A DNA stretch of 64,000 nt. Source: Variovorax boronicumulans (GTDB lineage: Bacteria > Pseudomonadota > Gammaproteobacteria > Burkholderiales > Burkholderiaceae_C). Positions within the stretch are counted from its first letter, which is position 1; each line of letters starts with the position of its first letter. The position numbers and the translations under genes are program-made. The DNA is taken from positions 129,654-193,653 of the forward strand of contig NZ_JAAAFX010000005.1 in the NCBI RefSeq assembly GCF_019352895.1, written 5' to 3'. The notes below the pieces were generated by a model. The model worked only from the letters and a program-made list of their open reading frames with translations, searched no databases and was not told where the DNA came from. Shown here one piece after another: positions 52,405-61,800 of this stretch.

Positions 52405-53691
52405 TCAGGAAATGTGGCTGAAGATCTGGCGTGCAGCTTCGATGGTGGCAGCGATGTCCTCGTCGCTGTGGGCAGCGCTCACGAAGCCGGCCTCGTAGAG
52501 CGCCGGTGCAATGTACACGCCGCGATCGAGCAATCCGTGAAACAGCGCGTTGAATTTCGCGTTGTCGGTGGTCATCACGGTGCCATAGTTTTGTGGCTTG
52601 TCCTTCATCAGGTAGAAGCCGAACATGCCGCCTTCGCTGTCGACGTTGAAGGCCACGCCTTCGGCATCCGCCGCGGCTTTCAGGCCTTCGACCAGCGTGC
52701 GCGTCTTGGCCGACAGCGCCTCGTAGAAGCCGGGCTTGGCGATCTCCTTGAGCGTCGCCAGGCCGCAGGCCGTGGCCACCGGGTTGCCCGACAGCGTGCC
52801 GGCCTGGTAGACCGGGCCCAGCGGCGCGAGCTGTTCCATGATGGCGCGCGGTCCGCCGAAGGCCGCCAGCGGCATGCCGCCGCCGATCACCTTGCCCAGC
52901 ACCGTGAGGTCGGGCGTGATGCCCAGCACGCCCTGCGCGCCGTGCAGGCCCACACGGAAGCCGGTCATCACTTCGTCGAACACCAGCAGCGCGCCGTGCT
53001 GCGTGCAGAGCTCGCGGCAGCGCCGGGCGAATTCGGGCGTGGCGCGCACGAAGTTCATGTTGCCCGCGATCGCTTCGATCATCAGGCAGGCCATGTCCTT
53101 GCCGTGCAGCGCGAAGGCTTCCTCGAGCTGGGCGATGTTGTTGTACTCGAGCACGATCGTGTGTTGCACCGCTTCGGGCGGTACGCCGCCCGAGGTCGGG
53201 TGGCCGAAGGTGGCCAGGCCCGAGCCGGCCTTGACCAGCAGCGCATCGGCATGGCCGTGGTAGCAGCCCTCGAACTTGATGATGTGCTTGCGGCCGGTGG
53301 CGCCGCGCGCCAGGCGCAGCGCGCTCATCGCGGCCTCGGTGCCCGAGCTCACGAGCCGCACCATCTCCATCGACGGCACCAGCGCGAGGATGGCCTCGGC
53401 CAGCTCGATCTCGCGCTCGGTCGGTGCGCCGTAGGAGAAACCTTCGAGCACGGCCTTCTGCACCGCCTCGACCACCGCCGGGTGGCCGTGGCCCAGGATC
53501 ATCGGGCCCCAGGAACCGATGTAGTCGATGTAGCGCTTGCCGTTGGCGTCCCAGAAGTAGGCGCCCTGCGCGCGCTGGATAAAGCGCGGCGTGCCGCCCA
53601 CGGCCTTGAAGGCGCGCACCGGCGAGTTCACGCCGCCGGGGATCACGGCGCTGGCGCGTTCGAAGAGGGTCTGGTTGTTGTCGGTGGTCAT
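52405..53691 (-). CDS. hemL: Glutamate-1-semialdehyde 2,1-aminomutase
   Basis: 428 residues from the ATG at 53691. Class III aminotransferase motifs are present: the N-terminal [38 protein letters not shown] and the PLP-lysine segment [16 protein letters not shown]. It makes 5-aminolevulinate from glutamate semialdehyde in the C5 haem pathway. The outer-membrane gene follows after 2 bp. Repeat copy D separates it from the ThiD-like gene upstream. Confidence 0.96.
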   Translation of the reverse strand: MTTDNNQTLFERASAVIPGGVNSPVRAFKAVGGTPRFIQRAQGAYFWDANGKRYIDYIGSWGPMILGHGHPAVVEAVQKAVLEGFSYGAPTEREIELAEAILALVPSMEMVRLVSSGTEAAMSALRLARGATGRKHIIKFEGCYHGHADALLVKAGSGLATFGHPTSGGVPPEAVQHTIVLEYNNIAQLEEAFALHGKDMACLMIEAIAGNMNFVRATPEFARRCRELCTQHGALLVFDEVMTGFRVGLHGAQGVLGITPDLTVLGKVIGGGMPLAAFGGPRAIMEQLAPLGPVYQAGTLSGNPVATACGLATLKEIAKPGFYEALSAKTRTLVEGLKAAADAEGVAFNVDSEGGMFGFYLMKDKPQNYGTVMTTDNAKFNALFHGLLDRGVYIAPALYEAGFVSAAHSDEDIAATIEAARQIFSHIS

Positions 53692-53720
53692 GTCTTGCCT
53701 AAGGTTCGATGGGGGCCCGT

Positions 53721-53809
53721 GGCCGGGGACACGGTGGAACCGGCTGTGCCGGGCCGCTGGTATCGCCCCCTGGAGGGGAAGCGCCGCAGGCGCTTCGGGG
53801 GTGGGTGGG
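53721..53809 (-). repeat. Stop-codon-anchored GC-rich repeat, copy D
   Basis: Read on the minus strand it begins directly after the TGA of the ThiD-like gene with CCCACCCACCCCCG. It then has a GAAGCGCC/GGCGCTTC hairpin, CCCCTCCAGGGGG and the long hairpin with core CCGGCACAGCCGG and outer arms GATAC/GTGTC, paired with one G-T. It lies between the ThiD-like gene and hemL. Confidence 0.88.
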
Positions 53810-54739
53810 TCAATGCCGGGTGTCGTGGGGCGGGAGCGCGAAGTCGGCGGGATCGGCCGGGCCGTCGTCCTCGTCGTCGTCATCGTCCTCGGGCTGGGCC
53901 CAGAACAGCCGGTCGGGCAGCACATGGCCCATGCCGGGCCGGAAGCCCGCGTCGAGGCAGCGGTCCATGTAGCTCAGCGCCTCCGAGGTGGCGGCCACCA
54001 GGTCGGTGCCGCTGGCCAGCAGCGCGGCCAGGGCGGCCGAGAGCGTGTCGCCGGCGCCGGCGAACACGGCTTCGAGCCGCTCGTACTTCTCGCTGGCCAG
54101 CACGGCCTGCGGCGAGGCCAGCACGTTGTCGATGAACTGCTCGGGCAGCATGATGCCTGTGACCAGCGTGTAGGGCGTGCCCAGTTCGCCGGCGGCGCGG
54201 GCGATGTCGCGCGCGGTCGGCGGCTTGTCGCCGCTCCAGTCGGGCAGCAGCCAGCGCCACAGCGTGCTGTGGTTGCCGACCAGCACCGTGGTCTGCGGCA
54301 GCACCAGCTCGCGGAAGGCATCGAGGTAGGCCTCGATCTGGTTCTCGTCCCACCACGACAGGTTGGGCATGTAGGCGACCAGCGGCACGTCGGGGTAGTC
54401 GGTGGCGGTCTCGGCGATGGTGCTGAGAATCTCCGGCGAGCCCGCGAAGCCGACCTTGATCAGCTGCACTTCCACGTCCTCGAGGATCGCGCGGGTCTGC
54501 TCGGCCACGGCCTCCTCGTCGAAGGCGAAGTGGTCGAAGATCTCGGCGGTGTCGCGGGCGTACGCGCCTGTGACCACCGGCAACATGTGTGCGCCGACGG
54601 ACGCCATGGCCAGCGCGTCGCCGCCCAGGCCGCCGGCACCGCTCGGGTCGCTGGCATTGAAGACCAGCACGCACGGGGGATTGAGGTCGACGTCCAGCTC
54701 GGTCAGGTCGTCTGCGGAGGGGTCGTTAAGATCAGCCAT
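53810..54739 (-). CDS. ThiD-like hydroxymethylpyrimidine kinase/phosphomethylpyrimidine kinase
   Basis: 309 residues. The ribokinase-like ThiD start is [19 protein letters not shown], and [19 protein letters not shown] holds the GAGD anion hole and catalytic Asp. It would phosphorylate HMP and HMP-P for thiamine. Two features differ from classic ThiD: a divergent middle region ([16 protein letters not shown]) and an acidic C-terminal tail with nine Asp/Glu in a row. The substrate may therefore differ. It is divergent from rubredoxin. Confidence 0.82.
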   Translation of the reverse strand: MADLNDPSADDLTELDVDLNPPCVLVFNASDPSGAGGLGGDALAMASVGAHMLPVVTGAYARDTAEIFDHFAFDEEAVAEQTRAILEDVEVQLIKVGFAGSPEILSTIAETATDYPDVPLVAYMPNLSWWDENQIEAYLDAFRELVLPQTTVLVGNHSTLWRWLLPDWSGDKPPTARDIARAAGELGTPYTLVTGIMLPEQFIDNVLASPQAVLASEKYERLEAVFAGAGDTLSAALAALLASGTDLVAATSEALSYMDRCLDAGFRPGMGHVLPDRLFWAQPEDDDDDEDDGPADPADFALPPHDTRH

Positions 54740-54774
54740 GCCGCGACCGCTGCAAAGCGGTAGTAGGTAAGTTT

Positions 54775-54813
54775 ACATACGCCATCGGACGCCCACGCCA
54801 TGGTGGCGTATGT
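54775..54813. promoter_or_regulatory. 10-bp inverted repeat between the thiD-like and rubredoxin genes
   Basis: Arms ACATACGCCA (54775-54784) and TGGCGTATGT (54804-54813) are perfect complements, 19 nt apart, in the 150-bp divergent region. It could be an operator shared by both genes or a leader hairpin of either. Confidence 0.5.
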
Positions 54814-54849
54814 GCGACGGTCGTCGGGTATTTTGATGATACGTCTAGA

Positions 54850-54855
54850 TACAAT
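54850..54855 (+). promoter_or_regulatory. -10-like box of the rubredoxin/pil promoter
   Basis: TACAAT followed by CG lies 34 nt before the rubredoxin ATG, in a locally AT-rich stretch. No convincing -35 hexamer is present at 16-18 bp. The same TAxAATCG form precedes dusB and ychF. Confidence 0.45.
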
Positions 54856-54889
54856 CGTTGCATTCTATGTACAGGGACTTTAAGCTGCG

Positions 54890-55060
54890 ATGAACACGAA
54901 AACCTGGATGTGCCTGATTTGCGGGTGGATCTACGACGAAGCGGCGGGTGTGCCGGAAGACGGCATTGCCGCCAACACGGCCTGGGCCGATGTCCCGATG
55001 AACTGGACATGCCCCGAGTGTGGCGCACGCAAGGAAGACTTCGAAATGGTTGAGATCTGA
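54890..55060 (+). CDS. Rubredoxin
   Basis: 56 residues, too small for ordinary gene calls. The four iron ligands are in the two canonical knuckles CLICG (Cys8, Cys11) and CPECG (Cys41, Cys44), with the conserved WIYDEAAG and a C-terminal KEDFEMVEI. It is a one-iron electron carrier in the cytosol. The electron partner is not shown here. The pil chemosensory genes follow 77 bp later, so a shared transcript is possible, as is common in this group. Confidence 0.95.
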   Translation: MNTKTWMCLICGWIYDEAAGVPEDGIAANTAWADVPMNWTCPECGARKEDFEMVEI

Positions 55061-55137
55061 AGCATGGCATAGGGTGACGTCCCCGGTGCGGCGCAGAGGC
55101 GGTAGTCGAGGCAGTCTCATACGAGGAGCGGGTGCCA

Positions 55138-55539
55138 ATGAGCACGAATGGGTCCGGTTACAAGGTGCTCGTCATCGACGACAGCAACACCATTCGGCGC
55201 AGTGCCGAGATCTTCCTCAAGCAGGGCGGACATGAGGTCCTGCTGGCCGAGGACGGCTTCGACGCGCTGTCCAAGGTCAACGACCACAAGCCGCACCTGA
55301 TCTTCTGCGACATCCTGATGCCGCGTCTCGACGGCTATCAGACCTGCGCCATCATCAAGCGCAATGCCGATTTCTCCAACGTGCCGGTCGTGATGCTGTC
55401 GTCCAAAGACGGGGTATTCGACAAGGCACGCGGCCGCATGGTCGGCTCCCAGGACTATCTCACCAAGCCTTTCACCAAGGACCAGCTGCTGCAGGCCGTG
55501 CAGCAGTTCGGCACCGCACAGAAGAAAGAGGCGCTGTAA
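55138..55539 (+). CDS. pilG: Twitching-motility response regulator PilG
   Basis: 133 residues from the ATG at 55138 (a GTG two codons upstream is possible), with GAGGAG upstream. A single receiver domain: acidic pair VIDDSNTIR, phospho-acceptor Asp58 in FCDILMP, and the conserved Lys in YLTKPF. In Pseudomonas, PilG works with the ChpA kinase to raise cAMP and drive pilus extension. It is the first gene of the Chp cluster. Confidence 0.93.
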   Translation: MSTNGSGYKVLVIDDSNTIRRSAEIFLKQGGHEVLLAEDGFDALSKVNDHKPHLIFCDILMPRLDGYQTCAIIKRNADFSNVPVVMLSSKDGVFDKARGRMVGSQDYLTKPFTKDQLLQAVQQFGTAQKKEAL

Positions 55540-55904
55540 TGCCCATCCACAAAGTGCTCGTGGTCGACGACTCCAAGACCGAGCTGTTCTTCCTGACCGA
55601 TCTGCTCCAGAAGAACGGCTTCTCGGTCAAGACCGCGGAGAACGCCGACGACGCGATGCGCCGCATCGAGGAAGAGCTGCCCGATCTGATCCTCATGGAT
55701 GTGGTCATGCCCGGCCAGAACGGCTTCCAGCTGACCCGCGCGATCGCGCGCAATCCGCAGTACGCCAACGTGCCCATCATCCTGTGCACGAGCAAGAACC
55801 AGGAAACCGATCGCGTCTGGGGCATGCGCCAGGGCGCGCGCGACTACATCGTGAAGCCGGTCAACGCCGCCGAGTTGATGGCGAAGATCAGCGCGCTGGC
55901 CTGA
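55539..55904 (+). CDS. pilH: Twitching-motility response regulator PilH
   Basis: 121 residues, a stand-alone receiver: VVDDSKTELF, phospho-acceptor Asp54 in LMDVVMPG, Lys in YIVKPV. Its ATG overlaps the pilG stop (TAATG). PilH counters PilG in the Pil-Chp system and favours retraction. The length is standard. Confidence 0.93.
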   Translation: MPIHKVLVVDDSKTELFFLTDLLQKNGFSVKTAENADDAMRRIEEELPDLILMDVVMPGQNGFQLTRAIARNPQYANVPIILCTSKNQETDRVWGMRQGARDYIVKPVNAAELMAKISALA

Positions 55905-55920
55905 GCCCCGCGATCCGCCC

Positions 55921-56460
55921 ATGGCCAATCGCGACGCCCTGCGTGCCTTTCAGTCCCGGCTGGCGGCGCGCCTTCAGGCGGCGCGCACCTCGGACGTGTC
56001 CGCGTCGTGGCTGGCGGTCGAGGCCGGCGAAGGCCGCTACCTGTTTCCGCTCGGCCACGCCGGCGAGATCTTCCCCTGGACCCCGCCCCAGGCGGTGCCC
56101 TACACCGCGCCCTGGTATCTGGGCGTGGCCAATCTGCGCGGCGGCCTCTATGGCGTGGTGCAGTTGTCGACCTTCCTGACCGGCCACCTGCCGGACACGC
56201 CCGCGCCGACGGGCGAGGGGACACGCGCGCAGTCGCGCCTGGTGGCGCTCAACGAGTTGCTGGAAGTCAATTGCGCGCTGCTGGTCGACCGGCTGGTCGG
56301 CCTGCGTGGCGTCGAGGCCTTCACCGATTCACGGCACCCGGGCGACGATGCCCCGGCCTGGTTCGGCCACACCTACCAGGACGCCGATGGCGAATCCTGG
56401 CAGGAGATCAGCCTGCAGGCGTTGTCGCAGCAACCCCATTTCCTGAGCATCGGTGCCTGA
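55921..56460 (+). CDS. pilI: CheW-like adaptor PilI
   Basis: 179 residues forming a CheW-like beta-barrel (YLFPLGHAGEIFPW, then WYLGVANLRGGLYGVVQLSTFL, where NLRG is the CheW interaction strand). It joins the PilJ receptor to the PilL kinase at the cell pole. It starts 16 bp after pilH and ends 40 bp before pilJ. Confidence 0.92.
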   Translation: MANRDALRAFQSRLAARLQAARTSDVSASWLAVEAGEGRYLFPLGHAGEIFPWTPPQAVPYTAPWYLGVANLRGGLYGVVQLSTFLTGHLPDTPAPTGEGTRAQSRLVALNELLEVNCALLVDRLVGLRGVEAFTDSRHPGDDAPAWFGHTYQDADGESWQEISLQALSQQPHFLSIGA

Positions 56461-56500
56461 ATGGCGGGCCGGGCTTTGACATCCAAGTGAAGGACCGACC

Positions 56501-58819
56501 GTGAGTTCGATCGCCGACAAGCTGAAGAAGTACCTGCCCGCCAACGAGGAGAGCGCGAACGAGCGCATGCATGGCACCGGCAGCGCCGCCACGCTGACGC
56601 TGGACAACATCGAGACCATGCAGCCGCCGCCGGAAGAGCCGGCATCGCCGCACGTCCCGGCGGCGGCGCCGTCGTACGAGCCTTTCCAGGCCGCCGAGCC
56701 GGCGTACGCCGCTGCGTCGAGCGCGCCGGCCGCGGCGCAAGGCGGTGGCGGCGCGGCCCAGGCCGTGGCGGCGGCGCTGCGCGTGCATCCCGCGCGCCAG
56801 CTGCGCATCTTCGCGATCGCGCTGGCGGTGGTGATCCTGCTGCTGCTGCTGGTGGCCGGTTCGGCCATCCTGCGCGCCGACCGCCTGGCCCAACAGGTGG
56901 CCTCGACCGGCCAGGCGCTGATGCAGTCGCAGCGGCTGGCCAAGTCGGTGTCGCAGGCGCTGGTGGGCAACGGCGGCGCCTTCACCGAAGTGCGCGAAAG
57001 CTCGGACGACCTGACGCGCCGCGTGCAGGGCCTGGCCAGCGGCGACGAATCCCTCAAGCTGGAGCGCGTGGGCGGCCAGTACGACCCCGAACTCGCCAGG
57101 ATCACGCCGCTGGTCGAGCGGGCCGACAAAAGCGCCAAGGCCGTGCTCGCGCAGCAGAAGATCCTGACGCAGGTGGGCGCCGCGCTGCGCGACATCAACC
57201 GGCAGTCGTCCGACCTGCTGGAAATGGCCGAGACGCTGACCGCCATCAAGACGCAGCAGGGCGCCTCCATTCCCGAGATCTCGGCGGCCGGCCAGCTGGT
57301 GATGCTGACGCAGCGCATCGGCAAGTCGGCCAACGAATTCCTGACCGTCGAAGGCGTGAGCCCGGACGCGGTGTTCCTGTTGGGCAAGGACCTGAACACC
57401 TTCCAGGAGCTCGCCCGCGGCCTGCTCGACGGCAATGCCCAGCAGCGCCTGCCCGGCGCGCGCGACGCGCAGAGCCGCCAGCAGCTCGAACTCATCCTCA
57501 AGACCTACGAGCAGACCCGCACGCAGGCCGGCGCCATCCTGGGCAACCTGCAGGGCCTGGTGTCGGCGCGCGAAGGCCAGGCCACCGTCCTGGCCGACAG
57601 CGAGCCGCTGCGCCTGGCCCTGGGCGACCTGCAGTCCAAGCTGTCGGATCGCACCGGCCTGGGCGCCGGCACGCTGGCCATGCTGGTCGTGCTGTCGCTG
57701 GCGGCGCTGGCGCTGGCCGGCGGCATGGGCTTCGTGCAGGTGCGCGAGGGCCGCGAGCGCGCGGCCGCGGCCGAGAAGGACCGGATCGAGGCCGAGCGCC
57801 TGAGCGAGGACGCCAGCCGCGTGAACAGCGCCAACCAGGCGGCGATCCTGCGGCTCATGAACGAACTGCAGACGGTGGCCGAAGGCGACCTGACCCAGGA
57901 AGCCACCGTGACCGAGGACATCACCGGCGCCATCGCCGACTCGGTGAACTACACGGTGGAAGAACTGCGCCTGCTGGTGGGCAACGTGCAGAACACGGCC
58001 GCGCGCGTGGCCCACACCACCTCGCTGGTGGAAAGCACCTCGACCGAGCTGCTGGCCGCCTCGACCGAGCAGCTGCGCGAGATCCGCGAGACCGGCCAGT
58101 CGGTGCTGACCATGGCCGAGCGCATCAACGGCGTGTCCTCGCAGGCGCAGGAATCGGCCACGGTGGCGCGCCAGTCGCTCAAGGCCGCCTCGTCGGGCCT
58201 GCAGGCGGTGCAGAACGCGATCGGCGGCATGAACTCGATCCGCGACCAGATCCAGGAAACCTCCAAGCGCATCAAGCGGCTGGGCGAATCGTCGCAGGAG
58301 ATCGGCGAAATCACCGAGCTGATCTCGGACATCACCGAGCAGACCAACGTGCTGGCGCTCAACGCCGCCATCCAGGCCGCGTCCGCGGGCGAAGCCGGTC
58401 GCGGCTTCTCGGTGGTGGCCGAGGAAGTGCAGCGCCTGGCCGAGCGCTCGGCCGACGCCACGCGCCAGATCGCGGCGCTGGTGAAGGCGATCCAGACCGA
58501 CACCCAGGATGCGGTGGGCGCCATGGAGCGCTCCACGCAGGGCGTGGTCGAAGGCGCCAAGCTGTCCGACAACGCCGGTACCGCACTGTCGGAGATCGAC
58601 CGCGTGTCGCGCCGGCTGGCCGACCTGATCGAGCAGATTTCGCAGTCGGCGTCGCGCGAGGCCGACTCGGCCAACGTGGTGGCGGCCAACATCCAGCACA
58701 TCTTCGCGGTGACCGAGCAGACCGGTGACGGCACCCGCACCACGGCGCAGCAGGTGCGCGAGCTGTCGCACATGGCCGAGGAGCTGCGCCAGTCGGTGGC
58801 CCGCTTCAAGATCGTCTGA
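56501..58819 (+). CDS. pilJ: Methyl-accepting chemotaxis protein PilJ
   Basis: 772 residues from a GTG at 56501. A long Pro/Ala-rich cytosolic N-terminus (1-100) precedes TM1 (about 105-127, LAVVILLLLLVAGSAIL). The periplasmic PilJ sensor (about 128-385) follows, then TM2 (about 388-408), a HAMP-like linker and the MCP signalling tip (NVLALNAAIQAASAGEAGRGF, seen here as VLALNAAIQAASAGEAG). It senses surface contact or pili and controls the PilL kinase. The N-terminal extension is longer than in Pseudomonas PilJ. Confidence 0.93.
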   Translation: MSSIADKLKKYLPANEESANERMHGTGSAATLTLDNIETMQPPPEEPASPHVPAAAPSYEPFQAAEPAYAAASSAPAAAQGGGGAAQAVAAALRVHPARQLRIFAIALAVVILLLLLVAGSAILRADRLAQQVASTGQALMQSQRLAKSVSQALVGNGGAFTEVRESSDDLTRRVQGLASGDESLKLERVGGQYDPELARITPLVERADKSAKAVLAQQKILTQVGAALRDINRQSSDLLEMAETLTAIKTQQGASIPEISAAGQLVMLTQRIGKSANEFLTVEGVSPDAVFLLGKDLNTFQELARGLLDGNAQQRLPGARDAQSRQQLELILKTYEQTRTQAGAILGNLQGLVSAREGQATVLADSEPLRLALGDLQSKLSDRTGLGAGTLAMLVVLSLAALALAGGMGFVQVREGRERAAAAEKDRIEAERLSEDASRVNSANQAAILRLMNELQTVAEGDLTQEATVTEDITGAIADSVNYTVEELRLLVGNVQNTAARVAHTTSLVESTSTELLAASTEQLREIRETGQSVLTMAERINGVSSQAQESATVARQSLKAASSGLQAVQNAIGGMNSIRDQIQETSKRIKRLGESSQEIGEITELISDITEQTNVLALNAAIQAASAGEAGRGFSVVAEEVQRLAERSADATRQIAALVKAIQTDTQDAVGAMERSTQGVVEGAKLSDNAGTALSEIDRVSRRLADLIEQISQSASREADSANVVAANIQHIFAVTEQTGDGTRTTAQQVRELSHMAEELRQSVARFKIV

Positions 58820-58856
58820 ACCCCGGGCGCCGAACGTGTCGACCCCCTTGTCCGCC

Positions 58857-61800
58857 ATGGCTGCGCCGACCGGCGCCGCATCCGACAGCCACGACCTGGG
58901 GCCGCTGGCCTGGGTGATCGGCGAAGTCCAGAAGACGCTCGAGGGCACGGGCAAGTCGCTGCGTCGCTTCGCGCGCGACGTGGGCTCGGCGCCCGACGCC
59001 GGCCCGCTGCGGCTGGCCCGCCAGCATCTGCACCAGGCCGTGGGCGCGCTCACGATGGTCGGCCACAAGGCGCCGGCGCTGGTGGTGGGTGCGATGGAGT
59101 TCGCGGTGCAGCGCTTTGCCGATGAACCGGCGCGCTGTACCGAAGCCGAGGTGCACAAGATCGAGCGCGCCGGCTTCGCGGTGATCGACTACCTGCAGGC
59201 CCTGCTGGGCGGCAAGCCGGTCTCGTCGGTCGGCCTGTTCCCGCAATACCGCGACGTGCTCCAGATGGCCAGCAGCGACCGGGTGCATCCGGCCGACCTC
59301 TGGACCCATCCCTGGCGCTGGGCCGAGATCCGCCCCTCGCCGACCCAGGTGGCGCTGGTCTACGACCCGGCCGTGCGCTCCAAGCTCGACCGCGAAGTGC
59401 TCAAGATCGTCCAGGACGGCGACGACCAGGCCGCGCGCCGGCTGCATGCGCTGTGCCTCGGGCTGGCGCGGGGCTCCTCGGCGCCGCGCGTGGTCAGCTT
59501 CTGGATGCTGGCCGCGGGCTTCTTCGAGGCCCTGAGCCTGTCGCTGCTGCCGGTCGACCTCTACGTGAAGCGCGCCGCCTCGCGCGTGCTGCTGCAATAC
59601 GCCACGCTGGCACGGGGGGGCGATGCCGCCATGTCGGAGCGGCTGGCGCAGGACCTGCTTTTCTTCTGCGCCCAGGCCGCGCCGGCCCGTGGCGAGGAGG
59701 TGCTCACGCTGCGCCGGGTGCGGCGCGCGTGGGGCATCCAGGACGAGGCGCGGGTCGACTACGCGGTCGAGCAGTTCGGCCGCTTCGACCCGCAGGCGCT
59801 GGCCCAGGCCCGCAAGCGCATCGAGGCCGCCAAGGAGATGTGGTCGGCGCTGTCCGGCGGCGACCTGTCGCGCATCCGCCAGGCCGTCGATGCGTTCACC
59901 CAGCTCGGCGAGTCGCTGCAGAAGCTGCATCCGGCCAGCCTGCCGATGGCGCAGGCGCTCGACCAGGCGGTCGAGGCCTCGCTGCGTTCGGGCCAGCCGC
60001 CCGGCACCGAGCTCGGCATGGAGGTCGCGACCTCGGTGCTCTACCTCGAGGCCGCCTTCGAAGACCTCGATCCGCAGGACCGTCAGCTCACGGCGCGCAC
60101 CGTCCAGCTCGCCGGGCGCATCGACGGGGTGCGCGAGGGCGGCCGGGCCGAGCCGCTCGAGCCCTGGATGGAGGAGCTCTACCGCCGCGTGAGCGACCGC
60201 CAGTCGATGGGCACGGTGGTCGACGAGCTGCGCGCCAACCTGAGCGAGCTCGAGAAGTCGCTCGACCAGTTCTTCCGCCGGCCGCAGGACCCGTCGCTGC
60301 TGCGCACCGTGCCCACGCAGCTGCTGCAGATGCGCGGCGTGTTCTCGGTGCTGGGGCTCGATCAGGCCGCCCAGACGGTGCAGCGCATGCGCGACAACGT
60401 CGACCATCTGACGGCCGCCGCGTCGCCGGCCGACGAGACGCGCGATTTCGATTCGCTGGGCAACAACCTGGGGGCGTTGGGTTTCCTGATCGACATGCTG
60501 GCCTACCAGCCGGCGCTGGCCAAACGCCTGTTCGTGTTCGATGCCGAAGCGGGCGAGCTCAAGCCGCTGATGGGCCGCACCGCCGAGGTTGGCGCCGTCG
60601 CCGCCGACGAGGCCCTGGCCGCCGCGTCGGGTGCCGACGCCGTGCTCAGCGTGGAGGAGGTCGATGCCCAGATCGCCGCCAAGCTCGCCGCCCTGGCCAC
60701 GCCGCACCGCAAGCCCGTCTCGCCCATCGAGGAATTCAGCCGCGCCGCCGACAGCTGGACCGCCAGGATCGTCGGCCCGATGTCCCTGCCCGACACCGAG
60801 GTGACGGAGCTCGAGGAAGACGACCTGCGCAACATCTTCCTGGACGAGGCGCGCGAGGTGCTGGTCAACGGCCAGGCGGCGCTCGAGACGCTCGGGCACG
60901 ATGCCACGGACATGGGCGCGCTCACGGTGCTGCGCCGCGCCTTCCACACGCTCAAGGGCAGCTCGCGCATGGTCGGCCTGACCGACTTCGGCGACGCCGC
61001 CTGGTCCTTCGAGCAGGTGGTCAACCTCTGGCTGGCCGACCAGCGTCCCGCCACGCCCGAACTGCGCGAGGCCACCGGTCGCGCGCTCAAGGATTTCGCC
61101 GCCTGGGTCGAGGCCATCGCGGCCGGCCGGCCGCACGACGCGCAGGACGACGACTTCGGCCGTCTGGCCGAGGCCCTGCGCAGCGGCGCGCCGTTGCCGC
61201 CCACGCGCCTGAGCGACCCCGATGTGCTGGCGGTCGCGGCGCGCCACATCGCGGCCGAGCCGCCTGTGCCCGCGCCGATCGAGGCGCCGTCGCGCGCCGA
61301 GCCTGAGCCGGCAGCGCCCGACATCGCCGGGCATCACGCGTTGGAGACCTCGTCGCGCCTGGCCGAGACGGAGCGTGCGCACGCGCGCCGCGACAGCGAG
61401 ATGGACGACGACTTCGCGTCGACCGACTTCCTGGACTTCGACCTGCGCGCGCTGGACGACACGCCGGCGCCCGCGGTGGCGCCCCCGCCGCAGCACCTGC
61501 CCCAGGGCGAGGACATCGATTTCTTCGAGACCGCCCATGCGTCGATCGACGCCAGCTGGATGCAGCCCCCGGCGTTGCCGACGCCGGGGCCCGATGCCGA
61601 ACCGCCGCCGCCTCCGGCCGTGGCACCCGAGACGCCCGCGTCCGATCCCCAGGAGGCGCAGGACGACCTCGCGGTGCTCGCAAGCCTGCTGGCGCGGCCG
61701 AGCGGGATGCCGTGGGACCCTGCCGTACCGGCGGAGGCCCCGGCCGAGCCCGAGGCCGAGGCTGAACCGACGGATGCAGTGCAGGAGCCGGAGCCGGAGC

